Source of the DNA: Bog-473 sp963755495
Lineage (GTDB): Bacteria; Actinomycetota; Acidimicrobiia; Acidimicrobiales; RAAP-2
Direction of reading: 5' to 3'
NCBI GenBank assembly: GCA_963755495.1
Contig: CAVWJS010000002.1
Location: 442,364 to 506,363, forward strand
Length of the DNA: 64,000 nucleotides
Part shown: positions 16,142-25,138 of the stretch, piece after piece
Numbering within the stretch: position 1 is the first letter of the stretch
Layout of the letters: the number at the start of each line of letters is the position of its first letter
Translations under genes and position numbers: made by a program
The notes under the pieces: model-generated
What the model saw: the letters and a program-made list of their open reading frames with translations, nothing else
The model's database searches: none
What the model was told of the DNA's origin: nothing

Positions 16142-17693
16142 GTGATCCACCTCGTAGGTGCCGCAACGGCCTATGTGCCGTATCCAAGCTGGTTAAATCC
16201 AGCAGACAATACGTGGCAGATAACTGCTGCCACGTTTGTCGGCCTGATGAGCCTTCCCGGCCTGGCGGTGCTCTACGCGTCGATCGTGCCCAAAAAATGG
16301 GCCGTCAACGTGTTGGCAATGATGTTCGCCGGCTTCTCCCTTGTGCTGGTCGCCTGGGTGTTGTGGGGGTACAAACTGGGCTTCGGCTCGACCTCCCTCG
16401 GAGGAGGTGTCCACAACGGTTTGTGGACCCAGCAACCCACGTCGGGGGTGAACCCGACGGGAACGTTCAAGCACTTCTTCGAGAACCTCTGGGGTAAGCC
16501 GGGTCAGATTCTCAACAGCGTGGGTGAACAGGGCCAGGCGGTGTCGGCGGCTAATACCGACGTGCCCTTCCACTTCCCGACCTCGACACTGGCCTACTTC
16601 CAGTTCGTGTTCGCCGCGATCACGCCGCTGCTGTTCATGGGAAGCGTGCTGGGCCGGATCAAGTTCAGCGCCTGGTGCCTCCTGGTCCCGCTGTGGTCGA
16701 CCTTCGTCTACACGATCGACGCCTTCTTGCTCTGGGGCGGCGGCTACTTCGCCCAGGAAGGTGCGCTCGACTTCTCCGGTGGGTACGTCATCCACATGTC
16801 GGCCGGTGTGTCCGGCTTCGTCGCCGCATGGGTCCTCGGGCCCCGGCTCCTACGAGATAGACAGCACGCCTTGCCCAACAACTTGGTCATGGCGGCGGTC
16901 GGTGCCGGCATCCTGTGGCTCGGTTGGAACGGCTTCAACGGTGGTGACCCGTACTACGCCGGTGCGAGTGCGGCTGGTGCGGTGGTCAACACCAACCTGG
17001 CCACCGCGGTCGGCGTGCTGACGTGGATCGCCATGGACGCCTGGCTCTCCAAGGAGCGCAAGCCCACCTTCCTCGGTGGCGTGAACGGCATGATCTGCGG
17101 TCTGGTCGGCATCACGCCGTGCGCCGGCTGGGTCAATGGCTGGGGCGCCATCATCGTGGGTGCCACGTGCACGGTCGTGGTGTGGTTCGCCTGGAACTAC
17201 CTCTCCAAGGTGCGTCCGTTCTCCAAGGTGGACGATGCCCTGGGTGTCATCTACACCCACGGCATCGCCGGCCTCCTCGGCGGATTGTTGCTGGGTATCT
17301 TCGGTGACCCGAACATGATCGAGTACGGGTGCGGACACCTGAACGCCGCCGGGCAGGTGGTGAACACCACGGCGACGACCTACGTGACAGCGAAGGGCAG
17401 CGTGCGTACCCTTCGGTGTGGGAGGCCTGGTGTACACCGGCTCGGCCCACCAGCTGTGGGAGCAGTTCCGAGCGGCCATCTTCGTCATCTTCTGGTCGGC
17501 CCTGGTCACCTTCATCCTCATGAAGCTCATCGGTCTGGTTCTCGGCGGACTTCGCTACAAGGACGAGATCCTCGAGGTCGGTGACCTGGCCATCCACGGC
17601 GAGGAAGCCTTCCCGGAGGAGACCTTCGCCACCCGCAGCGACGGTGCGTTCGCTCTGGCCGGCATCGGGGAGCGCAGACTCCGCCACCGATAG
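16142..17693 (+). CDS. amtB: Ammonium transporter AmtB (one-base frameshift near C-terminus)
   Basis: Starts at GTG 16142 behind AGGAGA. Eleven hydrophobic segments are arranged as in Amt proteins, with the twin pore histidines in GGYVIHMSAGVSGF and VIYTHGIAGLLGG. A gap region (around residues 90-150) is rich in small residues. One extra base, most simply a C in CCC 17409-17411, shifts the frame in the last periplasmic loop. Removing it restores TFGVGGLVYTGSAHQLWEQF, the last membrane segment and a cytoplasmic tail ending at 17693 (517 codons with the stop). glnK follows 65 bases downstream, the usual amtB-glnK pair. Confidence 0.85.
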
Positions 17694-17758
17694 CGTCGGA
17701 GACGTCGCCCCCACCCGATGCTGGGTCTTAGGGCCACCAGGACGAAAGGAACTCAATA

Positions 17759-18098
17759 ATGAAGCTGATTGTGGCAGTCCTCAAGCCGTTCAAGCTCGAT
17801 GACGTCAAAGAGACGCTGAAGAACCTCGGGGTGCAGGGGATGACCCTGACCGAGGCGCAGGGTTTCGGACGCCAGAGAGGTCACACCGAGGTGTACCGAG
17901 GTGCGGAGTACGAAGTCGACTTCGTGCCGAAGATCCGCATCGAGGTATTGGTGGACGACGCACAGACCGAAGAGGTGGTCGACGCCATCGTTACTTCGGC
18001 CGCCACCGGCAAGATCGGTGACGGCAAGGTCTGGGTCATCCCGGTGGAGACCGTGGTGCGGGTGCGCACCGGAGAACGCGGGGTCGGACGCCCTCTAA
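17759..18098 (+). CDS. glnK: Nitrogen regulatory protein PII (one-base frameshift in last codons)
   Basis: A PII trimer subunit. The T-loop carries GHTEVYRGAEYEVDFVPK with Tyr51 (the residue uridylylated or adenylylated in relatives), and the B and C loops are TGKIGDGKVWVIPVE and VRVRTGERG. An extra G in GGGG near 18079 shifts the last codons and would extend the protein to 18193. Dropping it gives the standard end GERGSDAL and exactly 112 residues, the family's normal length. By analogy it blocks AmtB when nitrogen is sufficient. Co-transcription with amtB is likely. Confidence 0.88.
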
Positions 18099-18252
18099 GG
18101 GGCGCGGCCTGGCGCAAGTGGTCGGGTTGGGTCGGGGTGCGGCGAGGCGCCCCGACCCCCGGCCGCAGGCGTCGGAACCCAGTCGTCCTTTGAACGGAGT
18201 CGCCGACGCTGGCTAGACAGCCCAACCTTGTTGGTTCCCCTGGCGAGGTCTT

Positions 18253-18286
18253 GGGGTCCGTGGCTCTCGCAGGAGGCCCGGACCCC
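18253..18286. terminator. Possible bidirectional terminator hairpin between glnK and gpmA
   Basis: GGGGTCCG (18253-18260) pairs perfectly with CGGACCCC (18279-18286) around an 18-base loop that can pair further. It lies between convergent genes, where a shared terminator is expected, but there is no clear U-run. Confidence 0.35.
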
Positions 18287-18343
18287 GGGACGGGGACGTA
18301 CTTTTGCCGTCGGTCGTACTCGCGCTCGTGCTCGAGGACGCGG

Positions 18344-19117
18344 CTAGCCGGCCTGACGACCCACGGCGGCGGCAGCGGCTTGGGCGGCCTCCGCGTCGCC
18401 CAGGAACTCCGAGGATTGCACCGTGAGATCGTCATTGAGGAGAAGCCGGAAGGGAATTCCCGTCGGCACCTCAAGCTCGGTGATCTCATCGTCGGTGATT
18501 CCCTCGAGGTGTTTGCGTAGGGCGCGGATGCTGTTGCCGTGCGCGACCACCAAGACGGCGCCACCCCGCTCCGCCGTCTGGCGCAGGTCGGGGACGATGG
18601 CCGATTCCCAATAGGGCAACACCCGTCGGACGACATCGGCCAGGCATTCTGTTATCGGGATCAGAGCTGGGTCGATGTCGCGGTAGCGCGGATCATCTGC
18701 GGTCGACGTGGGGTTGCCCGCGCTCAGTGGCGGCGGCGGCGTGTCGTAACTCCGGCGCCACAGCAACACCTGATCCTTGCCGAACTTCTCCGCAGTCTGG
18801 ACTTTGTTCTGACCTTGCAGGTCCCCGTAGTGGCGTTCGTTGAGCCGCCAGTCGCGTCGCACCGGCAACCAGCTGCGCCTGGCTGCTCCGAGGGCTAGCT
18901 CGGCGGTGTGAATGGCTCGGGTCAGCACGGACGTGTGCAGAATGCGAAGGTCCAGACCGGCTTCTTCGGCCAGGAGCTTGCCTCCGGCGCGCGCTTCAGC
19001 TTCGCCAAGCTCGGTCAGATCGACGTCGACCCAACCAGTGAACAGGTTCTCGGCGTTCCAGGTGGACTGCCCATGGCGAAGGAGAACTAAGTCGAGCACC
19101 CTCCGATGGTATGCCAC
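18344..19117 (-). CDS. gpmA: 2,3-bisphosphoglycerate-dependent phosphoglycerate mutase
   Basis: A 257-residue dPGM. The phosphohistidine motif is LVLLRHGQSTWNAENLFTGW. The ERHYGDLQGQNK segment with the catalytic Glu and the second active-site His in VLVVAHGNSIRALRKHLEGI are all present. It interconverts 3- and 2-phosphoglycerate in glycolysis and gluconeogenesis. The true start may be GTG at 19099 (VLDLVLLRHG). The last ~15 residues are an alanine-rich tail. A monocistronic unit facing glnK. Confidence 0.93.
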   Translation of the reverse strand: MAYHRRVLDLVLLRHGQSTWNAENLFTGWVDVDLTELGEAEARAGGKLLAEEAGLDLRILHTSVLTRAIHTAELALGAARRSWLPVRRDWRLNERHYGDLQGQNKVQTAEKFGKDQVLLWRRSYDTPPPPLSAGNPTSTADDPRYRDIDPALIPITECLADVVRRVLPYWESAIVPDLRQTAERGGAVLVVAHGNSIRALRKHLEGITDDEITELEVPTGIPFRLLLNDDLTVQSSEFLGDAEAAQAAAAAVGRQAG

Positions 19118-19168
19118 CAGATCGAAAGGTCGTCAATCTTCCATTGATAGGAGGTACGCGCCACAGGG

Positions 19169-20257
19169 TCAGCGCCTTGCTACCGCCGCTGCGGCTGTTC
19201 GTTGACGGCCGTGCTCATTCGGCGAAGATCGCAGGCTCGGATCCTTGTCCATCGGGCGGAACGGTGCCACGAGCTGTGCCGCGAAGACGGAGAAGTGGTG
19301 GGGACGCCCGCCGGTTTGTTCGACGATGAGAGGGCGGCCAGGCAACCCGGTGTCGGTCCTGATCGTGTCGGTCGTTGGAAATACCGCTCGATGAAAGAGT
19401 TGGTCCCAGATCGACAACGCGAACCCGAGGTTCACATCCTGTGGACCATCTAGTTGATGGTGGATGCGGTGGAAGTTCGGGCTGACGAAGAGCCGACCGA
19501 GAGGGCCAAAGCCCATATTGGTATTGGAGTGGGCGAACGCGACGACCCCACCGTAAATGACGAGGAGCGTGATCGGGAGGGAGCCATTGGCCAGCAGCAC
19601 GATCCCGGGTATCAGTGCAATGAGATACGAAACGTGGATGAGCGGATGTGTGCGAAAGACCGTCAGCACGTTCATGTCCTCTTGTGAGTGGTGAAGCTCG
19701 TGGAAGCGCCAGAGCATGCGCACCCGGTGGTTCGCCAGATGGGCGAACCAGTTGAGCCCATCCATGGCCACGAAGATGAGGGCAATCGCTCCCCAGCGTG
19801 GCACGGTGCCGATCTTCGGCAAGACGAGCCAGGGAAAGGCGCGTTGAGCGAGCACGGAGAACGAGATGGTGAGCGCGGTTACCAGCGGCACCACGAGTGT
19901 CGCGTTGAGTACCGTGAAAAGGAGATCTTGACGATAGCCGCGAGCGAAAATCGGTCTCCTCTGGGCTGGGTGCAGCCGTTCAACGATAAGAAGTGCCCCG
20001 ATGATCGCCAAGGTCAGAGGACCGACCAGGACGACACGAAGACTTGTCATGGAGGCCGCGAAGTTGTTTCCCCCCCAATGATCGGCCCAACCGATTGCAA
20101 CGAGGGCCGCGGCTAGCGCAACAATGGAGAACGCGGGCCAGTAGACGCGCGAGAACTGGGTTTGGCGCGCCTCGTTGGCTTCAATATCCGTTCCTTCGAC
20201 CGAAACAGCTGCTGCTCCCGCCGCGGTCGCAGCTGGCGCATCGAGGATGATCACCAT
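19169..20257 (-). CDS. Sterol desaturase / fatty acid hydroxylase family membrane protein
   Basis: A 362-residue membrane di-iron enzyme. The three histidine clusters of the family are visible: HLANH, HELHHS and HSNTN...FHRIHH, placed between hydrophobic segments. Such proteins hydroxylate or desaturate sterols, fatty acids or carotenoids using O2. The N-terminus is Ala-rich (DAPAATAAGAAAV). It shares strand with the PF03640 gene 28 bases upstream and might be co-transcribed. The substrate is unknown. Confidence 0.8.
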   Translation of the reverse strand: MVIILDAPAATAAGAAAVSVEGTDIEANEARQTQFSRVYWPAFSIVALAAALVAIGWADHWGGNNFAASMTSLRVVLVGPLTLAIIGALLIVERLHPAQRRPIFARGYRQDLLFTVLNATLVVPLVTALTISFSVLAQRAFPWLVLPKIGTVPRWGAIALIFVAMDGLNWFAHLANHRVRMLWRFHELHHSQEDMNVLTVFRTHPLIHVSYLIALIPGIVLLANGSLPITLLVIYGGVVAFAHSNTNMGFGPLGRLFVSPNFHRIHHQLDGPQDVNLGFALSIWDQLFHRAVFPTTDTIRTDTGLPGRPLIVEQTGGRPHHFSVFAAQLVAPFRPMDKDPSLRSSPNEHGRQRTAAAAVARR

Positions 20258-20285
20258 GTCGATTTCCTAGTTCAGAACGGCGTCG

Positions 20286-20831
20286 TTAGAACGCGGTTCC
20301 GCCGTTGCCGGCGGTGGACGACGTGGAACTCGACCCGCCGCTAGACCCCGATGTCGCCTTTGCGGTCACGACAGCGGTCCAGGTGCCCCACGTGTCGGTC
20401 ACATCTCCGTGAACCTGCCCGGGGCCGGTGTCTCCGACAAACCGATAGAGGGGCTTGCCGCCGTAGGTCACCTGACGCACACCTCCGGCGCGCGCAACGG
20501 TGCCCAGCTTCGAGCTAGTCACACCGGAGCCGGCCGTCGCCTTCGTCACGCCCTTCGGCAGGACGAGCTCGGGCCAGAGCTTCAGGCACGCTGATGTGCA
20601 GGCGGTGCCGCTGGGCTGCAGGGTGTAGAGCGTCTTCCCACTGGCCAGGACCTTGCCGAACTTGCCCACTTTGACGGTATTGACGACCACGCTTTTGGCA
20701 ACGCGGTTGGTTGACGCACCAGCAGCGGAGGCCGCGATGGCCGAGAAGGAGAGCCCAGCAATTGAGAGGGCAAGGGCGGCCGTGCGTCCGGTTCGGAACT
20801 CTTTTGTCCTCCGTCGGGGTGGGTTGTACAT
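20286..20831 (-). CDS. Secreted PF03640-type repeat protein
   Basis: 181 residues with a signal peptide (RTAALALSIAGLSFSAIAASAAGAS) and two copies of the secreted-repeat motif: TLYTLQPSGTACTSACLKLWPEL and PLYRFVGDTGPGQVHGDVTDTWGTW. Homologues (Lipoprotein_15/COG4315) are exported proteins of unknown function in actinobacteria. There is no lipobox Cys. A Ser/Gly-rich tail ends the protein. The two Cys of the first repeat probably form a disulfide. Confidence 0.8.
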   Translation of the reverse strand: MYNPPRRRTKEFRTGRTAALALSIAGLSFSAIAASAAGASTNRVAKSVVVNTVKVGKFGKVLASGKTLYTLQPSGTACTSACLKLWPELVLPKGVTKATAGSGVTSSKLGTVARAGGVRQVTYGGKPLYRFVGDTGPGQVHGDVTDTWGTWTAVVTAKATSGSSGGSSSTSSTAGNGGTAF

Positions 20832-21217
20832 ATCGTTCGTCTCCTCAAAGCTGGAAGGTGCTGCCTCTCCAAGGAGTACGAATGAGCCCGCTCAAGGGAT
20901 TGTCCGGCATCGGAACCGTGGAACTCTTTCGGCCAGTCCCTTCCGAGCGATCAGGGCCGGCATGATCGATCTTCGACCCAACGGATTTGTGTGGAAGTCC
21001 TCTAACCTAACTATACCGTTCGGTTGGTTATTCGCGCGAGAAGTATCGGAACTCCCGGGTCGGGTCACTCCCAGTTTGGCCACTCCGACCACAGCAAAGC
21101 CGTGCCTGCGGCCACAATTCTTGTCTAGCCAACAGAAAAGTTGACACAAGGACACTCAGATTTGCTACACTTGCCATAAGCGAAAAAGCAGCAACGACAC
21201 GAATGGAAGGACTGCAG
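20832..21217 (+). promoter_or_regulatory. dnaK operon promoter region
   Basis: A 386-base gene-free gap. The proximal part carries TTGACA (21141-21146) and TACACT (21166-21171), a sigma-70-like promoter with a 19-base spacer. Overlapping the -35 is a poor HAIR-like dyad (GTTGACA-N7-ACTCAGA, 21140-21160; about 9 of 14 positions match CTTGAGT-N7-ACTCAAG), which could be an HspR site since hspR is in the operon. No other structure is seen between 20832 and 21130. Confidence 0.45.
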
Positions 21218-23053
21218 ATGGCTAAGGCCGTGGGAATCGACTTGGGGACCACCAACTCGGTGGTCAGCGTGATGGAGGCGGGCGAGCCCGTCGTGATCCC
21301 TAATGCGGAGGGTGGACGGACAACCCCGTCGGTCGTCGGCTTCTCGAAGACGGGAGAGGTGCTCGTCGGCGAGGTGGCCAAGCGCCAGGCCATCACCAAC
21401 CCGGACCGGACCATCCGTTCGGTCAAGCGCCACATGGGCACGAACTGGACCGTCGACATCGACGGCAAGAAGTACAAGGCTCAGGAGATCTCCGCCCGCA
21501 TTCTGGGCAAGCTGAAGAGGGACGCCGAGGCGTACCTGGGCGACACGGTGGATCAGGCGGTCATCACCGTGCCGGCCTACTTCGACGACGCGCAGCGGAC
21601 GGCGACCAAGGAAGCGGGAGCAATCGCGGGGCTCGAGGTCCTGCGGATCATCAACGAGCCGACGGCCGCCGCGCTGGCCTACGGCTTGGACAAGGAAGAC
21701 TCCGATCGCACCGTGCTGGTATTCGACCTCGGCGGTGGGACCTTTGACGTCTCCGTGCTCGAGATCGGGGAAGGCGTTTTCGAGGTGAAGTCCACCTCGG
21801 GGAACACCAAGCTCGGTGGGGACGACTGGGACGAGAAGGTCATGGACTGGCTCGTCAAGTCCTTCAAGGACACTGAAGGCGTCGACCTCTCGACCGACAA
21901 AATGGCCATGCAGCGCCTGAAGGAAGCGGCGGAGAAGGCCAAGATCGAGCTGTCCAGCGTGCAGGAGACTCAGATCAACCTGCCCTTCATCACTGCGACC
22001 AGCGATGGTCCGAAGCACCTCGACCTCAAACTCACGCGGTCCAAGTTCAACGAGCTGACGGCGGACCTGGTTGCAGCATGCACCGGGCCGTTCGAGGCTG
22101 CCATCAAAGATGCCGGGCTCAAGACGTCCGACATCGACCACGTCGTGATGGTCGGTGGGTCCACCCGGATCCCCGCCGTCCAGGACCTGGTGCAGTCCCT
22201 CTCGGGCAAGGAGCCCCACAAGGGCGTTAACCCGGACGAGGTCGTGGCCATTGGTGCCGCTGTGCAAGCAGGCGTGCTCAAGGGCGAGGTGAAAGACGTC
22301 CTCCTCCTCGACGTGACGCCACTGTCTCTCGGTATCGAGACCAAGGGTCAGGTCATGCACCGCCTCATTGAGCGGAACACGACCATCCCGACCAAGCGGT
22401 CCGAGATCTTCACGACAGCGGAGGACAGCCAACCTTCGGTGGAGATCCACGTGCTCCAAGGCGAGCGCGAGATGGCGATGTACAACAAGACCCTGGGCAA
22501 GTTCCAGCTGGTCGATCTGCCTCCGGCGCCACGTGGCGTCCCGCAGATTGAGGTCACCTTCGACATCGACGCCAACGGGATCGTGCACGTCTCGGCCCAG
22601 GACAAGGCCACCGGCAAGGAGCAGTCGATGACGATCACCGGCCAGTCCTCATTGGCCAAGGACGACATCGAGCGCATGGTGCGCGACGCCGAGGCTCACG
22701 CTGAGGACGACCGGGCCCGCCGCGAGGAAGCCGAGGTACGCAACTCTGCGGACACTCTCGTGTACCAGACGGAGAAGTTGCTCAAGGACCAGGGTGAGAA
22801 GTTCGAGGGCACGGAGAAGGACGATGTCCAAACCGCCGTGGCCAACCTGAAGGACGCTCTCGCCGGGACCAATGTCGAAGCGATCAAGGACGCCACCGAA
22901 AAGTTGATGGGAGTGAGCCAGAGCTTCAGCCAGCGGCTGTACGAGCAGGCCTCGCAAACTCAGAGCGCGCCGAGTGGCAGCGACGGGAGCGGTGACGCCG
23001 GAGGTGCCTCCGACGACGAGATCGTCGACGCCGAAATCGTTGACGAACAATGA
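21218..23053 (+). CDS. dnaK: Molecular chaperone DnaK (Hsp70)
   Basis: A 611-residue Hsp70 complete from phosphate-1 motif AVGIDLGTTNSVV through VFDLGGGTFDVSVLEIG and MVGGSTRIPAV to the substrate-binding domain (LLLDVTPLSLGIETKG) and the acidic C-terminal tail. ATG 21218 is chosen because GGAAGG lies seven bases before it and homology begins at MAKAVGID; ATG 21203 is in frame but spans the ribosome site. It refolds proteins with GrpE and DnaJ, both encoded directly downstream (grpE overlaps by 4 bases). Heat-shock control by HspR is likely. Confidence 0.97.
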   Translation: MAKAVGIDLGTTNSVVSVMEAGEPVVIPNAEGGRTTPSVVGFSKTGEVLVGEVAKRQAITNPDRTIRSVKRHMGTNWTVDIDGKKYKAQEISARILGKLKRDAEAYLGDTVDQAVITVPAYFDDAQRTATKEAGAIAGLEVLRIINEPTAAALAYGLDKEDSDRTVLVFDLGGGTFDVSVLEIGEGVFEVKSTSGNTKLGGDDWDEKVMDWLVKSFKDTEGVDLSTDKMAMQRLKEAAEKAKIELSSVQETQINLPFITATSDGPKHLDLKLTRSKFNELTADLVAACTGPFEAAIKDAGLKTSDIDHVVMVGGSTRIPAVQDLVQSLSGKEPHKGVNPDEVVAIGAAVQAGVLKGEVKDVLLLDVTPLSLGIETKGQVMHRLIERNTTIPTKRSEIFTTAEDSQPSVEIHVLQGEREMAMYNKTLGKFQLVDLPPAPRGVPQIEVTFDIDANGIVHVSAQDKATGKEQSMTITGQSSLAKDDIERMVRDAEAHAEDDRARREEAEVRNSADTLVYQTEKLLKDQGEKFEGTEKDDVQTAVANLKDALAGTNVEAIKDATEKLMGVSQSFSQRLYEQASQTQSAPSGSDGSGDAGGASDDEIVDAEIVDEQ

Positions 23054-23613
23054 GCTTCTCCGACGAGGCCGTCCCTATCAAGGAGGTCACGCCGGAGCCC
23101 GAACTGGTCACCGACGAGAGCGCCGATGACGGGGTGGTGGAAGGCGAAATAGTGGTCGAGGAAGAGCGCGACCCGATGCTGGTGTTGAAGAGCGAGCGGG
23201 ACGAGTTCCTGCTCGCTCTTCAACGGACCCAGGCCGACTTCGAGAACTACCGCAAGCGTATTCAGCGCATGCAAGAGGAGCAGTCGGCTCGCGCCGCATC
23301 GGCGCTGGTCACCAAGTTGCTCCCGGTACTCGACACGCTTGATTTGGCACAGGCCCATCAGACCGAGGCGAGCACGGTCAGCGACGATGCCAAGGCGTTG
23401 AGCGCGGCGCGTGCCATGCTGCTTGACGCACTTGGCAAGGAAGGACTGGAGCGGGTCGACGAGGCTGCCGTGCCATTCGATCCGGCTGTGCACGACGCGG
23501 TCGCCCGGACGGACGGAGACGGTGGCGAAGAAGTGATCGACGAGGTCCTCCGATCGGGCTATCGCTGGCGAGGCCAGGTGCTGCGGCCGGCGATGGTCAG
23601 CGTACGGGGGTGA
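23050..23613 (+). CDS. grpE: Nucleotide exchange factor GrpE
   Basis: 187 residues. An acidic N-terminus is followed by the long helix (LLALQRTQADFENYRKRIQRMQEEQ) and the C-terminal beta domain (FDPAVHDAVARTDGD, SGYRWRGQVLRPAMVSV). Its ATG overlaps the dnaK stop (ATGA), so translation is coupled. It releases ADP from DnaK. Confidence 0.95.
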   Translation: MSFSDEAVPIKEVTPEPELVTDESADDGVVEGEIVVEEERDPMLVLKSERDEFLLALQRTQADFENYRKRIQRMQEEQSARAASALVTKLLPVLDTLDLAQAHQTEASTVSDDAKALSAARAMLLDALGKEGLERVDEAAVPFDPAVHDAVARTDGDGGEEVIDEVLRSGYRWRGQVLRPAMVSVRG

Positions 23614-23621
23614 GCTGATAC

Positions 23622-24737
23622 ATGGCGCCCCAGCGGGAGTGGTTCGAAAAGGACTACTACAAGGTGCTCGGAGTCGTTTCGACGGCCACCGACAAGGAGA
23701 TCACACGCGCCTATCGGAAGCTGGCCAAGCAGTATCACCCCGACGCCAATCCGGGTTCCGAGGATCGCTTCAAGGAGATCAGCGCGGCCTATGACGTATT
23801 GGGCGATGCGGACAAGCGCAAGGAATATGACGAGGTTCGCAAGCAGGGACCACTTGCCGGCGGCTTCGGAGGCGGAGCGCCCGGGGGCGGGACGTTCCGT
23901 ATGGAGGACATGGGGAATTTGGGTGACCTGTTCGGTGGCCTGTTCGGCAACCGCGGGCGGACCACCACGACGGCGCGGGGACCAGCGCGCGGCGCCGACA
24001 TGGAAGCGGCGTTGCACCTGTCGTTCTCCGATGCCGTGCATGGCGTCACCACATCGGTCAACGTGCCCGAGGATGTCCGTTGCTCTAATTGCCGCGGAAC
24101 CGGGGCGGCCCCAGGGACGGCGACGCACACCTGTCCGCGCTGCGGAGGCTCGGGAACGCTCAACGACGACCAGGGATTGTTCTCCCTCAGCACGGTCTGT
24201 CCCGATTGCGTAGGGCGCGGCACCCTGTTCGACACGCCATGCCCGGTTTGCAAGGGGTCGGGTACCGAGCGCAAGGTGCGTTCGGTCAAGGTGCGCATCC
24301 CGCCCGGAGTAGAAGACGGCCAACGCATCAGAGTGAAGGGTCGGGGTGCGCCCGGGCAAGGCATGGCGCCCCCGGGTGACCTTTACGTGGTGGTCCACGT
24401 GGGCAGCCACCCCGTGTTCGGGCGCAACGGACGCAATCTGACCATCACGGTGCCGGTCACGTTCCCCGAAGCGGCGCTCGGTACCACCATCACCGTGCCG
24501 ACCTTGGAGTCGAAGGTGACGCTCAAGGTACCGCCGGGAACGGCGTCGGGCACCGTGCTGCGTGTGCGAGGTCGTGGGGTGCCAGCAGGGACGGGTCGCA
24601 ATGCCGGCAAGCCGGGCGATCTCCTGGTCAAGGTAGAGGTCATTGTGCCGACCGAGCTCACAGACGAGCAACGGGCGGCGGTGGAATCACTGGCTGCGGT
24701 GACAGATGACGCACCGCGGGTGGCGGTTGAAGGCTGA
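23622..24737 (+). CDS. dnaJ: Chaperone DnaJ (type I Hsp40)
   Basis: 371 residues. The J domain (DYYKVLGVVSTATDKEITRA) has the HPD tripeptide in KQYHPDANPG. A Gly/Phe-rich linker (GGFGGGAPGGG) follows. Four zinc-binding C-x-x-C-x-G-x-G repeats are present (CSNCRGTG, CPRCGGSG, CPDCVGRG, CPVCKGSG), then the C-terminal substrate domains. It stimulates DnaK ATPase and delivers clients. Eight bases separate it from grpE. Confidence 0.95.
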   Translation: MAPQREWFEKDYYKVLGVVSTATDKEITRAYRKLAKQYHPDANPGSEDRFKEISAAYDVLGDADKRKEYDEVRKQGPLAGGFGGGAPGGGTFRMEDMGNLGDLFGGLFGNRGRTTTTARGPARGADMEAALHLSFSDAVHGVTTSVNVPEDVRCSNCRGTGAAPGTATHTCPRCGGSGTLNDDQGLFSLSTVCPDCVGRGTLFDTPCPVCKGSGTERKVRSVKVRIPPGVEDGQRIRVKGRGAPGQGMAPPGDLYVVVHVGSHPVFGRNGRNLTITVPVTFPEAALGTTITVPTLESKVTLKVPPGTASGTVLRVRGRGVPAGTGRNAGKPGDLLVKVEVIVPTELTDEQRAAVESLAAVTDDAPRVAVEG

Positions 24738-24751
24738 GGTGGAGGACTGAC

Positions 24752-25132
24752 ATGGCAGACAGCGATGCCAACAACAACCGGGCCGTCTATGTGATCTCGG
24801 TGGCGGCCGAGCTCACCGGCGTGCACCCGCAGACGTTGCGTATCTACGAGCGCAAGGGCCTCTTGGACCCCTCGCGCACGAGTGGGGGGAGCCGGCGCTT
24901 CTCCGACGCCGACCTTTCTCGCCTGCGACACATTCAACAACTCACGGCAACCGGATTGAATCTCGAAGGTGTACGCCGGGTGCTCGAACTCGAAAACGAG
25001 CTCGAGCGGTTGCGGACCGAGCTCAAAGAAGCACGCGCCCAGTCGCGCGACGCAGTGGCGGCAACGCATCGGCACTATCGGCGGGACCTGGTCCCGCTGC
25101 GTCAATCACCGGTTGCGTATACGAGGAGGTGA
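24752..25132 (+). CDS. hspR: MerR-family heat-shock repressor HspR
   Basis: 126 residues with an N-terminal MerR winged-helix (VYVISVAAELTGVHPQTLRIYERKGLLDPSRTSGGSRRFS), then a leucine-rich helix for dimerisation (LEGVRRVLELENELERL). HspR with DnaK as co-repressor silences the dnaK operon in Streptomyces and mycobacteria by binding HAIR sequences. Here the gene lies between dnaJ and clpB, as in Streptomyces and mycobacterial operons. The C-terminal QSRDAVAATHRHYRRDLVPL is divergent. Confidence 0.9.
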   Translation: MADSDANNNRAVYVISVAAELTGVHPQTLRIYERKGLLDPSRTSGGSRRFSDADLSRLRHIQQLTATGLNLEGVRRVLELENELERLRTELKEARAQSRDAVAATHRHYRRDLVPLRQSPVAYTRR

Positions 25133-25138
25133 CGGGTA

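Noticed and set aside
18099..18193. C-terminal extension of glnK to 144 residues
   Set aside because: The extension is Arg/Pro-rich and arises from one extra G; the corrected frame ends at the normal PII length.
20869..20896. CTCAAG considered as half of a HAIR site before dnaK
   Set aside because: The partner arm CTTGAGT is absent at the required spacing, and it lies 320 bases from the gene.
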